Source: Vibrio metoecus
GTDB lineage: Bacteria > Pseudomonadota > Gammaproteobacteria > Enterobacterales > Vibrionaceae
Length of the DNA: 64,000 bases
Assembly: GCF_009665255.1 (NCBI RefSeq)
Contig: NZ_CP035686.1
Location: forward strand, 496,001 to 560,000
Direction of reading: 5' to 3'
Both the position numbers and the translations under genes were made by a program. Numbering within the stretch: the first letter of the stretch is position 1; the number at the start of each line of letters is the position of its first letter. The notes beneath the pieces were generated by a model. That model saw only the letters and a program-made list of their open reading frames with translations, made no database searches and was not told the DNA's origin. Below are positions 31,620 to 39,692 of the stretch, piece after piece.

Positions 31620-32054
31620 ATGAAACCTGTTTTCCTGATTTTAGTCGCCGTGCTGATGATGACGGGATGCCAACCATTGCAAACCATGCGTCCAGATGAT
31701 TGGCTTACCGCCGTAGGCTATGCCAGCATTAGTGAGCAAAAAGGTCGCAATGACGAAGAGAAACAAGTTCGAGCGATGCGCGCGTCTAAAATTGACGCTT
31801 ATCGTGAGTTGGCTGAACAAGTATACGGTATGCGTATTAGTGGTCGTGCTGAATTACAAGATCAACGTCTTGGTACCGAGTTAACAGCCGGAGCGGTTGA
31901 TGGGGTAATTCGTGGTGCAGAAGTGGTACGCAGCTATAAAGTGGGTGATAGTTATGTCACTGAGCTCAGGCTCGATATTCGCAAGATGGATAAGATGCGT
32001 GATTACGGTGAAGTACAGCAAGTTCCCGAAAAACGTCAAATGACCTTATTCTAA
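31620..32054 (+). CDS. flgP: Flagellar lipoprotein FlgP
   Basis: A 144-residue lipoprotein with lipobox LMMTGC (Cys17) and an LPP20-type fold (ASKIDAYRELAEQVYGMRISG). FlgP is an outer-membrane lipoprotein required for motility in V. cholerae; the Campylobacter homologue forms a large basal disc. It is the second gene of flgOP, with an AGGAGA RBS, and ends at a bidirectional terminator. Confidence 0.93.
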   Translation: MKPVFLILVAVLMMTGCQPLQTMRPDDWLTAVGYASISEQKGRNDEEKQVRAMRASKIDAYRELAEQVYGMRISGRAELQDQRLGTELTAGAVDGVIRGAEVVRSYKVGDSYVTELRLDIRKMDKMRDYGEVQQVPEKRQMTLF

Positions 32055-32081
32055 TATAAACACACTCATCTCCCAGATCCA

Positions 32082-32114
32082 AAAAGCGGCATGATTGCCG
32101 CTTTTGCTTTTTTG
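32082..32114. terminator. Terminator between flgP and flgN
   Basis: The stem AAAAGCGGCA (32082-32091) / TGCCGCTTTT (32096-32105) is followed by GCTTTTTT; the genes are convergent. Confidence 0.85.
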
Positions 32115-32137
32115 TCTCGGTGAGCGGGACTATTTTG

Positions 32138-32563
32138 TTAGGCTTTGATATTAGTACCAAGAGTTGAAATGGTGTGCGTTTTGCCCGTAGCACTGTAAGT
32201 CATGCCGATTTTTCCGTGGCTTTGCTGCATCAGATTATTGAGTTTATTAAAGCTGAGCTGAGCACGCGCGAGTGCGTCGCCATTGATTTGGTTGGCTTGC
32301 TGACAATCGAGAATAATACTGCGGATTTGACTCACCAAATCATTAAGGTAAGCATCTTCAGTCAGGCTCGCGACGTGGGGATGCTTAGCAATGCGCTGGT
32401 CAGTCTGTTGTAGCTGATTAATCAAAGTCAGTTTCTGTTTGGCGATAGCTTCAATATCCACAGAGATCCGGCTGGTGATCGCAATTTTTTCTGCGTCGAG
32501 CACTGTCACTAATTCTTGTGCATTTTTTAGCTGAAATTCGACTAAGTCTTTTAATGCTGCCAT
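32138..32563 (-). CDS. flgN: Flagellar export chaperone FlgN
   Basis: A 141-residue helical protein. FlgN binds the hook-filament junction proteins FlgK and FlgL before export. Long coiled helices (FQLKNAQELVTVLDAEKIAI, AIAKQKLTLINQLQQTDQRI) fit the family. The ATG at 32563 is preferred; a frame to 32569 starts with TTG. It lies 57 bp downstream of flgM in the flgA-flgM-flgN group. Confidence 0.85.
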   Translation of the reverse strand: MAALKDLVEFQLKNAQELVTVLDAEKIAITSRISVDIEAIAKQKLTLINQLQQTDQRIAKHPHVASLTEDAYLNDLVSQIRSIILDCQQANQINGDALARAQLSFNKLNNLMQQSHGKIGMTYSATGKTHTISTLGTNIKA

Positions 32564-32620
32564 GGTCAAACCGCCTGTTGATTGCCTTTTCTATTACAAG
32601 CTCTAAAGAGTGAGTATGAC

Positions 32621-32944
32621 TTAGAAGCCACCCAGCTCTTTTTCGAATTTGATCATGTTATCGGCCAGTTTATCGGGATCAACGACATATGAACCGTTGG
32701 CGATCGCTTCTTTGATCGCCGCCACCTTGGCGCTATCAAAACTGGGTCTCGATGCCATTTCATTTTGCATTTCGCCAATGGCTTTGCTTTGTGAGCTAAG
32801 TGATACCGCATCTTGACCACCAGCCGATGAGCGTGAAACTGCTCCGGATTGAGGTGAAGAGTTGCTGGCATCAGAAGAACGCACACTTGTCCGGTTGGTC
32901 GTATTTAACGACTGCCCTGCGCGTATGTTATCAATACCTGCCAT
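32621..32944 (-). CDS. flgM: Anti-sigma28 factor FlgM
   Basis: A 107-residue small, Ser-rich, mostly disordered protein starting MAGIDNIRAGQ, with the sigma28-binding C-terminal helices (FDSAKVAAIKEAIANGSYVV, KLADNMIKFEKEL). It binds FliA until it is secreted through the completed hook. A sigma28-type promoter lies 39 bp upstream, which would make FlgM self-limiting. Confidence 0.93.
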   Translation of the reverse strand: MAGIDNIRAGQSLNTTNRTSVRSSDASNSSPQSGAVSRSSAGGQDAVSLSSQSKAIGEMQNEMASRPSFDSAKVAAIKEAIANGSYVVDPDKLADNMIKFEKELGGF

Positions 32945-32982
32945 AGATGAGCCTTTTCAATAAACTTTAACGTGTACTGTCA

Positions 32983-33009
32983 ATATCGACCGTGGTGGTC
33001 GGAACTTTA
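32983..33009 (-). promoter_or_regulatory. Sigma28 (FliA) promoter of flgMN
   Basis: On the minus strand, TAAAGTTC (33009-33002), an 11-nt spacer and GTCGATAT (32990-32983), against TAAAGTTT-N11-GCCGATAA; 13 of 16 positions agree. Confidence 0.75.
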
Positions 33010-33073
33010 GCGACTTTTTTAACCAAATAGAAAATCACTTCGCACAAGCTTGTTAATAAGCAGGTAAGAGCGA

Positions 33074-33841
33074 TCAAAACGCGACGGTGACTTCACCTAC
33101 ACCACTGACTTGCGCATCAATTATACGGTTAGATTTGTCATTTTTCACTTTTATCTGTTCACCAAGGATGCCATCAGACATTGCAGTGCCTTTGGTTGTG
33201 ATCGACATACCAGATTTTCCAGCACGGATGACAACACTTTCATTACGACAGACGATACACACATCCTTTTGATCGATAACATCACCAATGCGGATATTTT
33301 TTTTGATTTTTGCACCTATCACGCTTTCGGGAGTGGAAAAACCTTGCCGCCGGAAACGCAGCAGATCTACCATACTCAACGTAACATCTTGTGCTGAAAT
33401 CATTTGTCCTCGGCTGAGTGGATTTGCCGCCGTGATCAGTGGGATCGTAATCGTCAAGCGAACAGGTACATACACCCGCCAGTTATCGCTTTTACATTCC
33501 ACGAGCACAGTAATATTTGCGGCAGAACCATTACTGGATGACGAATTCGTCACAAGTGATTCTGGGCAATCGGTCGCGAATAGACGATCGTCTATATTGG
33601 CGGCATTGACGACTAACTCTCCGCCAGTTGGCATCTCGACGGTACTCAGAACGTGATTTTCCGCGGCTTCTCTTATCATCGAAAGCTGCTCTGGCGTGGC
33701 CGAATTTGCCGCTAGACTAAAGAAAAACAATAAAAAGCCGATAAAGCTATAAAATATTTCACAGAAAGCTCTACACTTAGTTATGAAATGCGAATGGAGA
33801 TCGATCTTCGGAAGCATTTTTCGTTTCTCTGGTTTCTTCAT
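33074..33841 (-). CDS. flgA: Flagellar P-ring assembly chaperone FlgA
   Basis: A 255-residue periplasmic chaperone for FlgI. A hydrophobic signal (IFYSFIGFLLFFFSLAANSA) is followed by the FlgA body and a C-terminal SAF domain (NPLSRGQMISAQDVTL, IRIGDVIDQKDVCIVCRNESVV). The start is uncertain: ATG 33841 has only a weak AGG, and ATG 33817 would shorten the signal region by eight residues. Divergent from cheV with 56 bp between starts. A sigma28 element for cheV lies inside this gene. Confidence 0.88.
   Translation of the reverse strand: MKKPEKRKMLPKIDLHSHFITKCRAFCEIFYSFIGFLLFFFSLAANSATPEQLSMIREAAENHVLSTVEMPTGGELVVNAANIDDRLFATDCPESLVTNSSSSNGSAANITVLVECKSDNWRVYVPVRLTITIPLITAANPLSRGQMISAQDVTLSMVDLLRFRRQGFSTPESVIGAKIKKNIRIGDVIDQKDVCIVCRNESVVIRAGKSGMSITTKGTAMSDGILGEQIKVKNDKSNRIIDAQVSGVGEVTVAF
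33718..33744 (+). promoter_or_regulatory. Sigma28 (FliA) promoter of cheV-cheR, inside flgA
   Basis: TAAAG (33718-33722), 14 bases and a perfect GCCGATAA (33737-33744) keep the exact TAAAGTTT-N11-GCCGATAA geometry. It faces cheV, 154 bp upstream of its ATG. Confidence 0.65.
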
Positions 33842-33897
33842 AGCCTGTAGTAGACTATCACTTTTTTTGGATAAAAGTTTGAGATGGAGATGAGCTT

Positions 33898-34824
33898 ATG
33901 ACGGGTATTCTTGATTCTGTGAATCAGCGTACGCAACTCGTCGGTCAAAACCGATTAGAACTATTAACTTTCCGTCTTAACGGCCGTCAGCGATACGGTA
34001 TTAACGTTTTCAAAGTTAAAGAAGTCCTTCAATGCCCTAAGTTGACCGCGATGCCTAACTTACACCGTTTGGTTAAAGGAGTGGCACATATTCGTGGGCA
34101 AACCGTATCTGTCATCGATTTGAGTCTTGCGATCGGTGGGCGCCCAACCGTTGATGTAGACAAAAGCTTCGTGGTGATTGCGGAGTTTAACCGTACAATT
34201 CAAGCCTTTTTAGTGAGTTCGGTTGAGCGTATCATTAACATGCGTTGGGAAGCGATTTTGCCACCGCCTGACGGTTCTGGTAAAGCGAACTACCTAACTG
34301 CTGTCACCAATATCGATAACGAGCTGGTAGAGATTATCGACGTTGAGAAGATTTTGGCTGAGATTGCTCCGGTTAACGAAGCAATGACAAAAGATATCGG
34401 CCAAGAGATTGCACAAGTTGAACAAGAAAAAGAGATTGTTCGTCGTATTTTGATTGCGGACGACTCTAGCGTGGCACGTAAGCAGGTGCAGCGCGCAATT
34501 GAATCGATCGGTTTCGAGGTTATCTCCACCAAAGACGGTAAAGATGCTTATGAGAAACTGCTTGAAATGAGCCGCGAAGGCCCTATTCTCAATCAAATCT
34601 CGCTAGTGATTTCAGATATTGAGATGCCGGAAATGGATGGTTATACGCTGACTGCGGAAATCCGTCGTAGCAACGAACTGAAAGATCTTTATGTTATTTT
34701 GCACTCTTCATTGAGTGGCGTGTTCAACCAAGCGATGGTTGAGCGAGTTGGGGCAAACGCATTTATTGCGAAATTCAACCCTGATGAGCTTGGTAATGCG
34801 GTGAAAGCTGCGCTAGTTAAATAA
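33898..34824 (+). CDS. cheV: Chemotaxis coupling/response regulator protein CheV
   Basis: A 308-residue protein. An N-terminal CheW-like domain (about 20-165, KEVLQCPKLTAMPNL, KGVAHIRGQTVSVIDLSLAI) is fused to a receiver domain (about 180-305) with the acidic pair in LIADDSS, the phospho-acceptor Asp240 in ISDIEMPEMDG, and the conserved Ser and Lys (HSSLSG, FIAKFNP). It couples receptors to CheA and tunes adaptation. cheR follows after 10 bp. Confidence 0.95.
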   Translation: MTGILDSVNQRTQLVGQNRLELLTFRLNGRQRYGINVFKVKEVLQCPKLTAMPNLHRLVKGVAHIRGQTVSVIDLSLAIGGRPTVDVDKSFVVIAEFNRTIQAFLVSSVERIINMRWEAILPPPDGSGKANYLTAVTNIDNELVEIIDVEKILAEIAPVNEAMTKDIGQEIAQVEQEKEIVRRILIADDSSVARKQVQRAIESIGFEVISTKDGKDAYEKLLEMSREGPILNQISLVISDIEMPEMDGYTLTAEIRRSNELKDLYVILHSSLSGVFNQAMVERVGANAFIAKFNPDELGNAVKAALVK

Positions 34825-34834
34825 AGAGAAATGA

Positions 34835-35662
34835 ATGACTGCTATAACGATTAGCGACCAAGAGTATCGCGACTTTTGCCGATTTCTGGAATCTCAGTGC
34901 GGAATCGTACTGGGTGACAGCAAGCAGTATTTGGTGCGAAGTCGTCTAAGTCCACTCGTCACAAAATTCAAGTTAACGTCGTTGTCTGACTTGTTGCGGG
35001 ATGTCGTGACAGGACGAAATCGCGATCTGCGAGTAGCAGCGGTTGACGCCATGACCACTAACGAAACCTTATGGTTTCGAGATGCTTACCCTTTTACGGT
35101 TTTAGCAGACAAGCTGTTGCCTGAAATGGCAGCCAATAAGCGTCCGATAAAAATTTGGTCAGCCGCCAGTTCATCCGGCCAAGAGCCTTATTCTATGGCA
35201 ATGACTATCTTGGAAGTTCAGCAAAAACGGCCTGGTTTATTACCAAGTGTCGCGATTACGGCTACAGATATTTCTGCCAGTATGTTGGATATGTGCCGAG
35301 CGGGGGTTTATGACAATCTAGCGTTAGGTCGTGGTTTATCACCGGAACGACGCCGAATCTTTTTTGAAGATGCAGGCGATGGCCGAATGAAAATCAAAGA
35401 TAACGTGAAGCGTTTGGTGAACTTTCGACCACAAAACTTGATGGAAAGTTATTCGTTACTCGGCAAGTTTGACATCATTTTTTGTCGTAACGTGCTTATC
35501 TACTTTTCGCCAGATATGAAGTCGAAAGTGCTCAACCAGATGGCGTCGAGTCTCAACCCCGGAGGGTATCTACTCTTGGGGGCTTCGGAGTCTCTAACTG
35601 GTTTAACTGACAAGTTTGAAATGGTGCGTTGTAATCCTGGTATCATCTATAAACTGAAATAA
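34835..35662 (+). CDS. cheR: Chemoreceptor glutamate methyltransferase CheR
   Basis: A 275-residue enzyme using SAM to methylate glutamates of chemoreceptors. The N-terminal helical domain is followed by the catalytic domain with MTTNETLWFRDAYPF, IWSAASSSGQEPYSMAM (SAM site), TDISASMLDMCRAGVYD and IIFCRNVLIYF. It carries no C-terminal NWETF-binding beta-subdomain oddities and has normal length. It forms a cheV-cheR operon ending at a terminator before flgB. Confidence 0.96.
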   Translation: MTAITISDQEYRDFCRFLESQCGIVLGDSKQYLVRSRLSPLVTKFKLTSLSDLLRDVVTGRNRDLRVAAVDAMTTNETLWFRDAYPFTVLADKLLPEMAANKRPIKIWSAASSSGQEPYSMAMTILEVQQKRPGLLPSVAITATDISASMLDMCRAGVYDNLALGRGLSPERRRIFFEDAGDGRMKIKDNVKRLVNFRPQNLMESYSLLGKFDIIFCRNVLIYFSPDMKSKVLNQMASSLNPGGYLLLGASESLTGLTDKFEMVRCNPGIIYKLK

Positions 35663-35684
35663 TAAGTACGATCCATCTCATTTT

Positions 35685-35707
35685 GCCCAGCTTTTGCTGG
35701 GCTTTTT
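35685..35707 (+). terminator. Terminator after cheR
   Basis: The stem GCCCAGC (35685-35691) / GCTGGGC (35696-35702) is followed by TTTTT. Confidence 0.88.
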
Positions 35708-35806
35708 GTTTTTATTGACTCCGCACGTTCTGGGTAAAAGATGTCTTTGGCGCGGAGTTTGCAAATTTCATTTATCCCTATGCCGTGAGGGAGAAGATTT
35801 TAAAGT

Positions 35807-35822
35807 TGGTATGCTAATTGCA
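35807..35822 (+). promoter_or_regulatory. Sigma54 promoter of flgBCDE
   Basis: TGGTATGCTAATTGCA has GG and GC ten bases apart and a full TTGCA at -12. It lies 45 bp upstream of the flgB ATG. Confidence 0.75.
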
Positions 35823-35866
35823 AATAATTTGAGTAATAACGGTCAGTTCTTATCGAAGAGGTAAAC

Positions 35867-36262
35867 ATGGCTATTTCTTTTGACAATGCCCTAGGCATTC
35901 ACCAGCACACGGTGGGCGTACGTGAGCGCAACTCTGAGGTGATTGCCACCAATATTGCGCAAGCCAACACGCCAGGATTTAAGGCAAAAGGAATGGACTT
36001 CCAGAAGGCATTGCAAGCGGCAAGTTCGGGGGCAAGTATTAGTCTTAGCCGTACCGACGGTCGGCATATTCCTGCCTCTTCGACGGTCACTGGGGAAATT
36101 CTTTACCGCACTCCGACTCAACCGGACACGGGGGATGGCAATACGGTGGATGTGGATCTTGAGCGTAACTTGTTTATGCAAAACCAAATCCGTCATCAAG
36201 CCTCGCTGGATTTTCTTGGTGGCAAATTCAAGAACTTAACCAAAGCGATTAAAGGGGAGTAA
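35867..36262 (+). CDS. flgB: Flagellar basal-body rod protein FlgB
   Basis: A 131-residue proximal rod protein. The N-terminal heptad region with EVIATNIAQANTPGFKAKGMDF is the conserved rod-protein signature (ANxxTPGFKA), and the C-terminal helix QIRHQASLDFLGGKFKN is typical. It is secreted by the flagellar type III system without a cleaved signal. First gene of a rod-hook operon; flgC starts five bp after its stop. Confidence 0.94.
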   Translation: MAISFDNALGIHQHTVGVRERNSEVIATNIAQANTPGFKAKGMDFQKALQAASSGASISLSRTDGRHIPASSTVTGEILYRTPTQPDTGDGNTVDVDLERNLFMQNQIRHQASLDFLGGKFKNLTKAIKGE

Positions 36263-36266
36263 TTAG

Positions 36267-36683
36267 ATGAGCTTATTTAGCGTATTCAATGTCACTGGTT
36301 CTGCGATGAGCGCCGAGTCGGTTCGTCTCAATACTACCTCAAGTAATCTGGCCAATGCCGATAGTATTAGTAGCTCAGCAAAAGATACTTATAAAGCTCG
36401 CCATGCCGTATTTGGTGCGGAACTGAGTAAAGCGCGTTTCAACCGCGAACCTAATGTTCCTGTTAAGGTGCTTGGGATTGTGGAAAGTGATAAGCCGCTG
36501 GTCGCTGAGTTTAATCCAGAGCATCCACTTGCCAACGACGAGGGTTATATCTATAAGCCAAACGTCAATGTGATGGAGGAGATGGCGAACATGATTTCGG
36601 CTTCTCGTTCATACCAAACCAATGTGCAGGTGGCGGATGCCAGTAAACAGATGCTGCTGCGTACGCTGCAGATGGGTCAGTGA
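36267..36683 (+). CDS. flgC: Flagellar basal-body rod protein FlgC
   Basis: A 138-residue proximal rod protein with VFNVTGSAMSAESVRLNTTSSNLANADS at the N-terminus (rod/hook family motif) and PNVNVMEEMANMISASRSYQTNV near the C-terminus. Operon member, followed by flgD after 17 bp. Confidence 0.95.
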   Translation: MSLFSVFNVTGSAMSAESVRLNTTSSNLANADSISSSAKDTYKARHAVFGAELSKARFNREPNVPVKVLGIVESDKPLVAEFNPEHPLANDEGYIYKPNVNVMEEMANMISASRSYQTNVQVADASKQMLLRTLQMGQ

Positions 36684-36700
36684 GGATAAGGAGTTAACGT

Positions 36701-37408
36701 ATGGCCGGAATCAATAATGTTGGTCAAAGCGGCTTGTCCTATATTGATCAGCTTAAAGCTCTTCAAGAGCAGAAAAAGCCGGATGAAACCACAGGGCAAA
36801 AAGCCCTTAAGCAAGAAGACTTTCTTTCTCTGCTGACTAAGCAGTTAGCACAGCAAGATCCATTCAAACCTGTCGGCAATGATCAGATGATTGCGCAGAT
36901 GGCTTCGTTTGCCACGGTAGATGGCATCGGCAAGATGAACTCTCAATTTGAGAGTCTCAACTCATCGATGACTTCAAACCAAGCGCTGCAAGCTTCATCT
37001 CTAGTGGGGCGTGATGTGTTGGTGCCTGGGGCTGCAGGTATGAAGAAGCCTGATGGCGGAATGGCGGCAATGGTAAAACTGCCGCAGTCTATCGATAACT
37101 TATTCGTCCGTATTGAGAATGAAGCTGGTCAATTGGTACGAACCTTTGATGTGGGCGCCAAAGCTGCAGGCGATAACCGCGTTGAATGGGATGGAAAAGA
37201 TCAGAACGGAAATCCGTTGCCGGGTGGCAAATATAAAGTAAAAGCGTCTGGCTTGCAGGATGGAGAGAGCAAAGAATTTGAAGTCTCCACTTATGCAAAC
37301 GTCAACAGCGTTTTGTTAGGCAAAGGCGATGGTAACGTACTACTCAATCTGGCTGGTTTCGATGCACCAGTTCGACTTGCTGAAGTACTTGAAGTAGGCA
37401 AAGCGTGA
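36701..37408 (+). CDS. flgD: Flagellar hook-capping/scaffold protein FlgD
   Basis: A 235-residue hook assembly cap. The N-terminal half carries the conserved QEDFLSLLTKQLAQQDPFKPVGND; the C-terminal half is a FlgD Ig/tudor-type domain (NRVEWDGKDQNGNPLPGGKYKVKASG). It sits transiently on the growing hook to fold FlgE subunits. Between flgC and flgE as in other bacteria. Confidence 0.95.
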   Translation: MAGINNVGQSGLSYIDQLKALQEQKKPDETTGQKALKQEDFLSLLTKQLAQQDPFKPVGNDQMIAQMASFATVDGIGKMNSQFESLNSSMTSNQALQASSLVGRDVLVPGAAGMKKPDGGMAAMVKLPQSIDNLFVRIENEAGQLVRTFDVGAKAAGDNRVEWDGKDQNGNPLPGGKYKVKASGLQDGESKEFEVSTYANVNSVLLGKGDGNVLLNLAGFDAPVRLAEVLEVGKA

Positions 37409-37436
37409 TTGCGCTAGCTAGATAGGAGAATTACTC

Positions 37437-38741
37437 ATGTCATATATCTCTCTTAGTGGTTTATCCGCCGCGCAGATGGATTTGAATACCACCAGTAACA
37501 ACATTGCGAACGCCAACACGTTTGGTTTTAAGGAGTCGCGTGCTGAGTTTGGTGACGTGTATTCCACTTCGCTATTTACCAATGCGAAAACAACGCCAGG
37601 GCAAGGTGTGCAAGCGGCAAAGGTGGCACAACAGTTCCACGAAGGTTCCAGCATTTACACCAATAACCCGTTGGATTTACGTATTGCCGGTACGGGGTTC
37701 TTTGCTGTAGCTAAAGACAAAATCGTACCGCAACAAAACGAGTTGACCCGTAACGGTGCGTTCCACTTGGATAAGAACAGCTACATGGTAACGGCAAACG
37801 ATGAGTTTTTGCTGGGCTATGAAGTGAACCCAGATTCAGGTGATGTTCTGTCTTATGAGCCAAAACCTATTAATATTCCACCTCAATTCGGTAAGCCGAA
37901 ACAGACCGCGAATATCGATTTAGGGGCTAACTTACCAGCCAACGGCGATCTTAAAGATCCTGCACTGTTTGATATTACAGACCCTGAAACGTATAACCGT
38001 ACGACCTCATCGACTATCTATGACTCGATGGGACAACCTTATAAGCTGACCACTTATTACTTGAAAGATATGAATCAAGCGAATACGTGGCAAACGTACT
38101 ACACCGTGACAGATAAGACGGGTGAAAAGCCAGTCAATGTTGTGGGTGGTGATGCGACAACTCCGAAAGGGCATGTGGGGCATACCATGCGTTTTAACAA
38201 CGACGGTACTCTTGCGAGCCTAAACAACGGTCAACCGATTGTGACTGAACCGCTCGGTGGTGGTGCAAATCCAGTCGATCTGAATGGTGCAGACGTAACT
38301 CAAACCTTGTCGTTTAGTTTGGATTCAGCCACTCAGTTTGCTGCGCCTTTTGAACTGACTAAGTTTGACCAAGATGGTGCTACGACAGGCTTCTTGACCA
38401 AAATCGATTTTGACGAGAATGGTAGCGTATTGGCGACTTATTCGAATGGTCAAAACACAACGCTAGGCCGCGTGGCCTTGGTGCGTGTTGCTAACGAGCA
38501 AGGCCTTGATAAGAAAGGCGGAACGCAGTGGGATGCGACTCAGTTCTCGGGTGACAAGATCTGGGGGGAATCGAATAAAGGTTCTTTCGGCTCTATCAGT
38601 AATGGTTCATTAGAGCAGTCGAACATCGATATGACTCAAGAGCTGGTGGATTTGATCTCTGCTCAACGTAACTTCCAAGCCAACTCACGTGCGTTAGAAG
38701 TTCATAACCAGCTGCAACAGAATATTCTGCAAATCCGTTAA
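37437..38741 (+). CDS. flgE: Flagellar hook protein FlgE
   Basis: A 434-residue hook subunit. N-terminal SGLSAAQMDLNTTSNNIANANTFGFKESRAEF and C-terminal GSLEQSNIDMTQELVDLISAQRNFQANSRALEV are the coiled-coil ends; the middle is the variable surface D1/D2 part. Last gene before a large hairpin and an internal sigma54 promoter, so flgBCDE may form a transcript of its own. Confidence 0.96.
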   Translation: MSYISLSGLSAAQMDLNTTSNNIANANTFGFKESRAEFGDVYSTSLFTNAKTTPGQGVQAAKVAQQFHEGSSIYTNNPLDLRIAGTGFFAVAKDKIVPQQNELTRNGAFHLDKNSYMVTANDEFLLGYEVNPDSGDVLSYEPKPINIPPQFGKPKQTANIDLGANLPANGDLKDPALFDITDPETYNRTTSSTIYDSMGQPYKLTTYYLKDMNQANTWQTYYTVTDKTGEKPVNVVGGDATTPKGHVGHTMRFNNDGTLASLNNGQPIVTEPLGGGANPVDLNGADVTQTLSFSLDSATQFAAPFELTKFDQDGATTGFLTKIDFDENGSVLATYSNGQNTTLGRVALVRVANEQGLDKKGGTQWDATQFSGDKIWGESNKGSFGSISNGSLEQSNIDMTQELVDLISAQRNFQANSRALEVHNQLQQNILQIR

Positions 38742-38749
38742 TCCTTTTC

Positions 38750-38787
38750 AACCCCATTAAGCGGCAGCAAAGCGGCTTAATGGGGTT
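38750..38787 (+). other. Large hairpin downstream of flgE
   Basis: The 13-bp stem AACCCCATTAAGC (38750-38762) / GCTTAATGGGGTT (38775-38787) has a 12-nt loop and no T run. It may be a processing or stability element, or a rho-independent terminator lacking its tail. Confidence 0.65.
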
Positions 38788-38873
38788 GCCTCTTTGCCCC
38801 ATTGCCGCGGCAAACTTCAGAAATTTCCATCATATTTAAATCTATTTTATTGATTAATAAAGATTAATAAAGT

Positions 38874-38889
38874 TGGCACATTGCTTGCT
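38874..38889 (+). promoter_or_regulatory. Sigma54 promoter of flgFGHIJ
   Basis: TGGCACATTGCTTGCT is a perfect match to TGGCAC-N5-TTGCT. It lies 35 bp upstream of the flgF ATG, in the gap after flgE. Confidence 0.85.
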
Positions 38890-38923
38890 TTATCTGCTCT
38901 AACTAACGATTTGGGAGCAGATT

Positions 38924-39673
38924 ATGGACCGCGCATTGTTTCTAGCCATGAGTGGCGCAAAACAAAACATGCAAGCGATGCAGCTACGGGCAAACAACCT
39001 TGCCAACGTCAGCACAACGGGTTTTCGTGCTGATTTGGCGCAAGCGCGCTCAATGCAAGCTTACGGTGAAGGCCTCCCAACTCGTGTATTTAGTATGACT
39101 GAACGACCAGGGAATAATTTTGCCCAAGGCAGTGTGATGACAACGGGTCGAGATCTGGATATCACGATCCAAGGTGAAGGCTGGATTTCGGTGATGGATA
39201 AAACTGGTAAAGAAGGCCTAACCCGCAACGGTAACCTACGTATTGATGAAACGGGTTTATTGCTTAATGGCAATGGTCATCCGGTATTAGGCGAAACGGG
39301 TGCACCAATTACCTTACCTGTCCCACTGGCTAAAGTGGAAATTGGTGGTGACGGTACCATCTCTGTTCGTCCACAAGGTGCGCCTGCGGATGCGATGGAA
39401 GTGGTTGACCGGATCAAATTGGTTCGTCCAAATAATCAGTCTCTATTTAAAGATGTGAATGGCTTGTTCCGCGCAACGGATCCCAACACTCAGTTTGAGG
39501 CCGATGCTAGCGTGAAAGTGCTTACCGGAGCACTGGAAGGCAGTAACGTGAACGCGATTGGTGAAATGACCAGTCTGATTGATTTGCAACGTCAGTTTGA
39601 AATGCAGGTCAAGATGATGAGTACCGCGGAAGAGATGGATAAATCTTCCGATTCACTGCTGCGCACAAGCTAA
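38924..39673 (+). CDS. flgF: Flagellar basal-body rod protein FlgF
   Basis: A 249-residue proximal rod protein with QLRANNLANVSTTGFRADLAQ near the N-terminus and EMTSLIDLQRQFEMQVKMM near the C-terminus. It begins the second half of the cluster, immediately downstream of a perfect sigma54 site; flgG follows after 19 bp. Confidence 0.95.
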   Translation: MDRALFLAMSGAKQNMQAMQLRANNLANVSTTGFRADLAQARSMQAYGEGLPTRVFSMTERPGNNFAQGSVMTTGRDLDITIQGEGWISVMDKTGKEGLTRNGNLRIDETGLLLNGNGHPVLGETGAPITLPVPLAKVEIGGDGTISVRPQGAPADAMEVVDRIKLVRPNNQSLFKDVNGLFRATDPNTQFEADASVKVLTGALEGSNVNAIGEMTSLIDLQRQFEMQVKMMSTAEEMDKSSDSLLRTS

Positions 39674-39692
39674 TTTAAGGTAGGAGTCAGGT

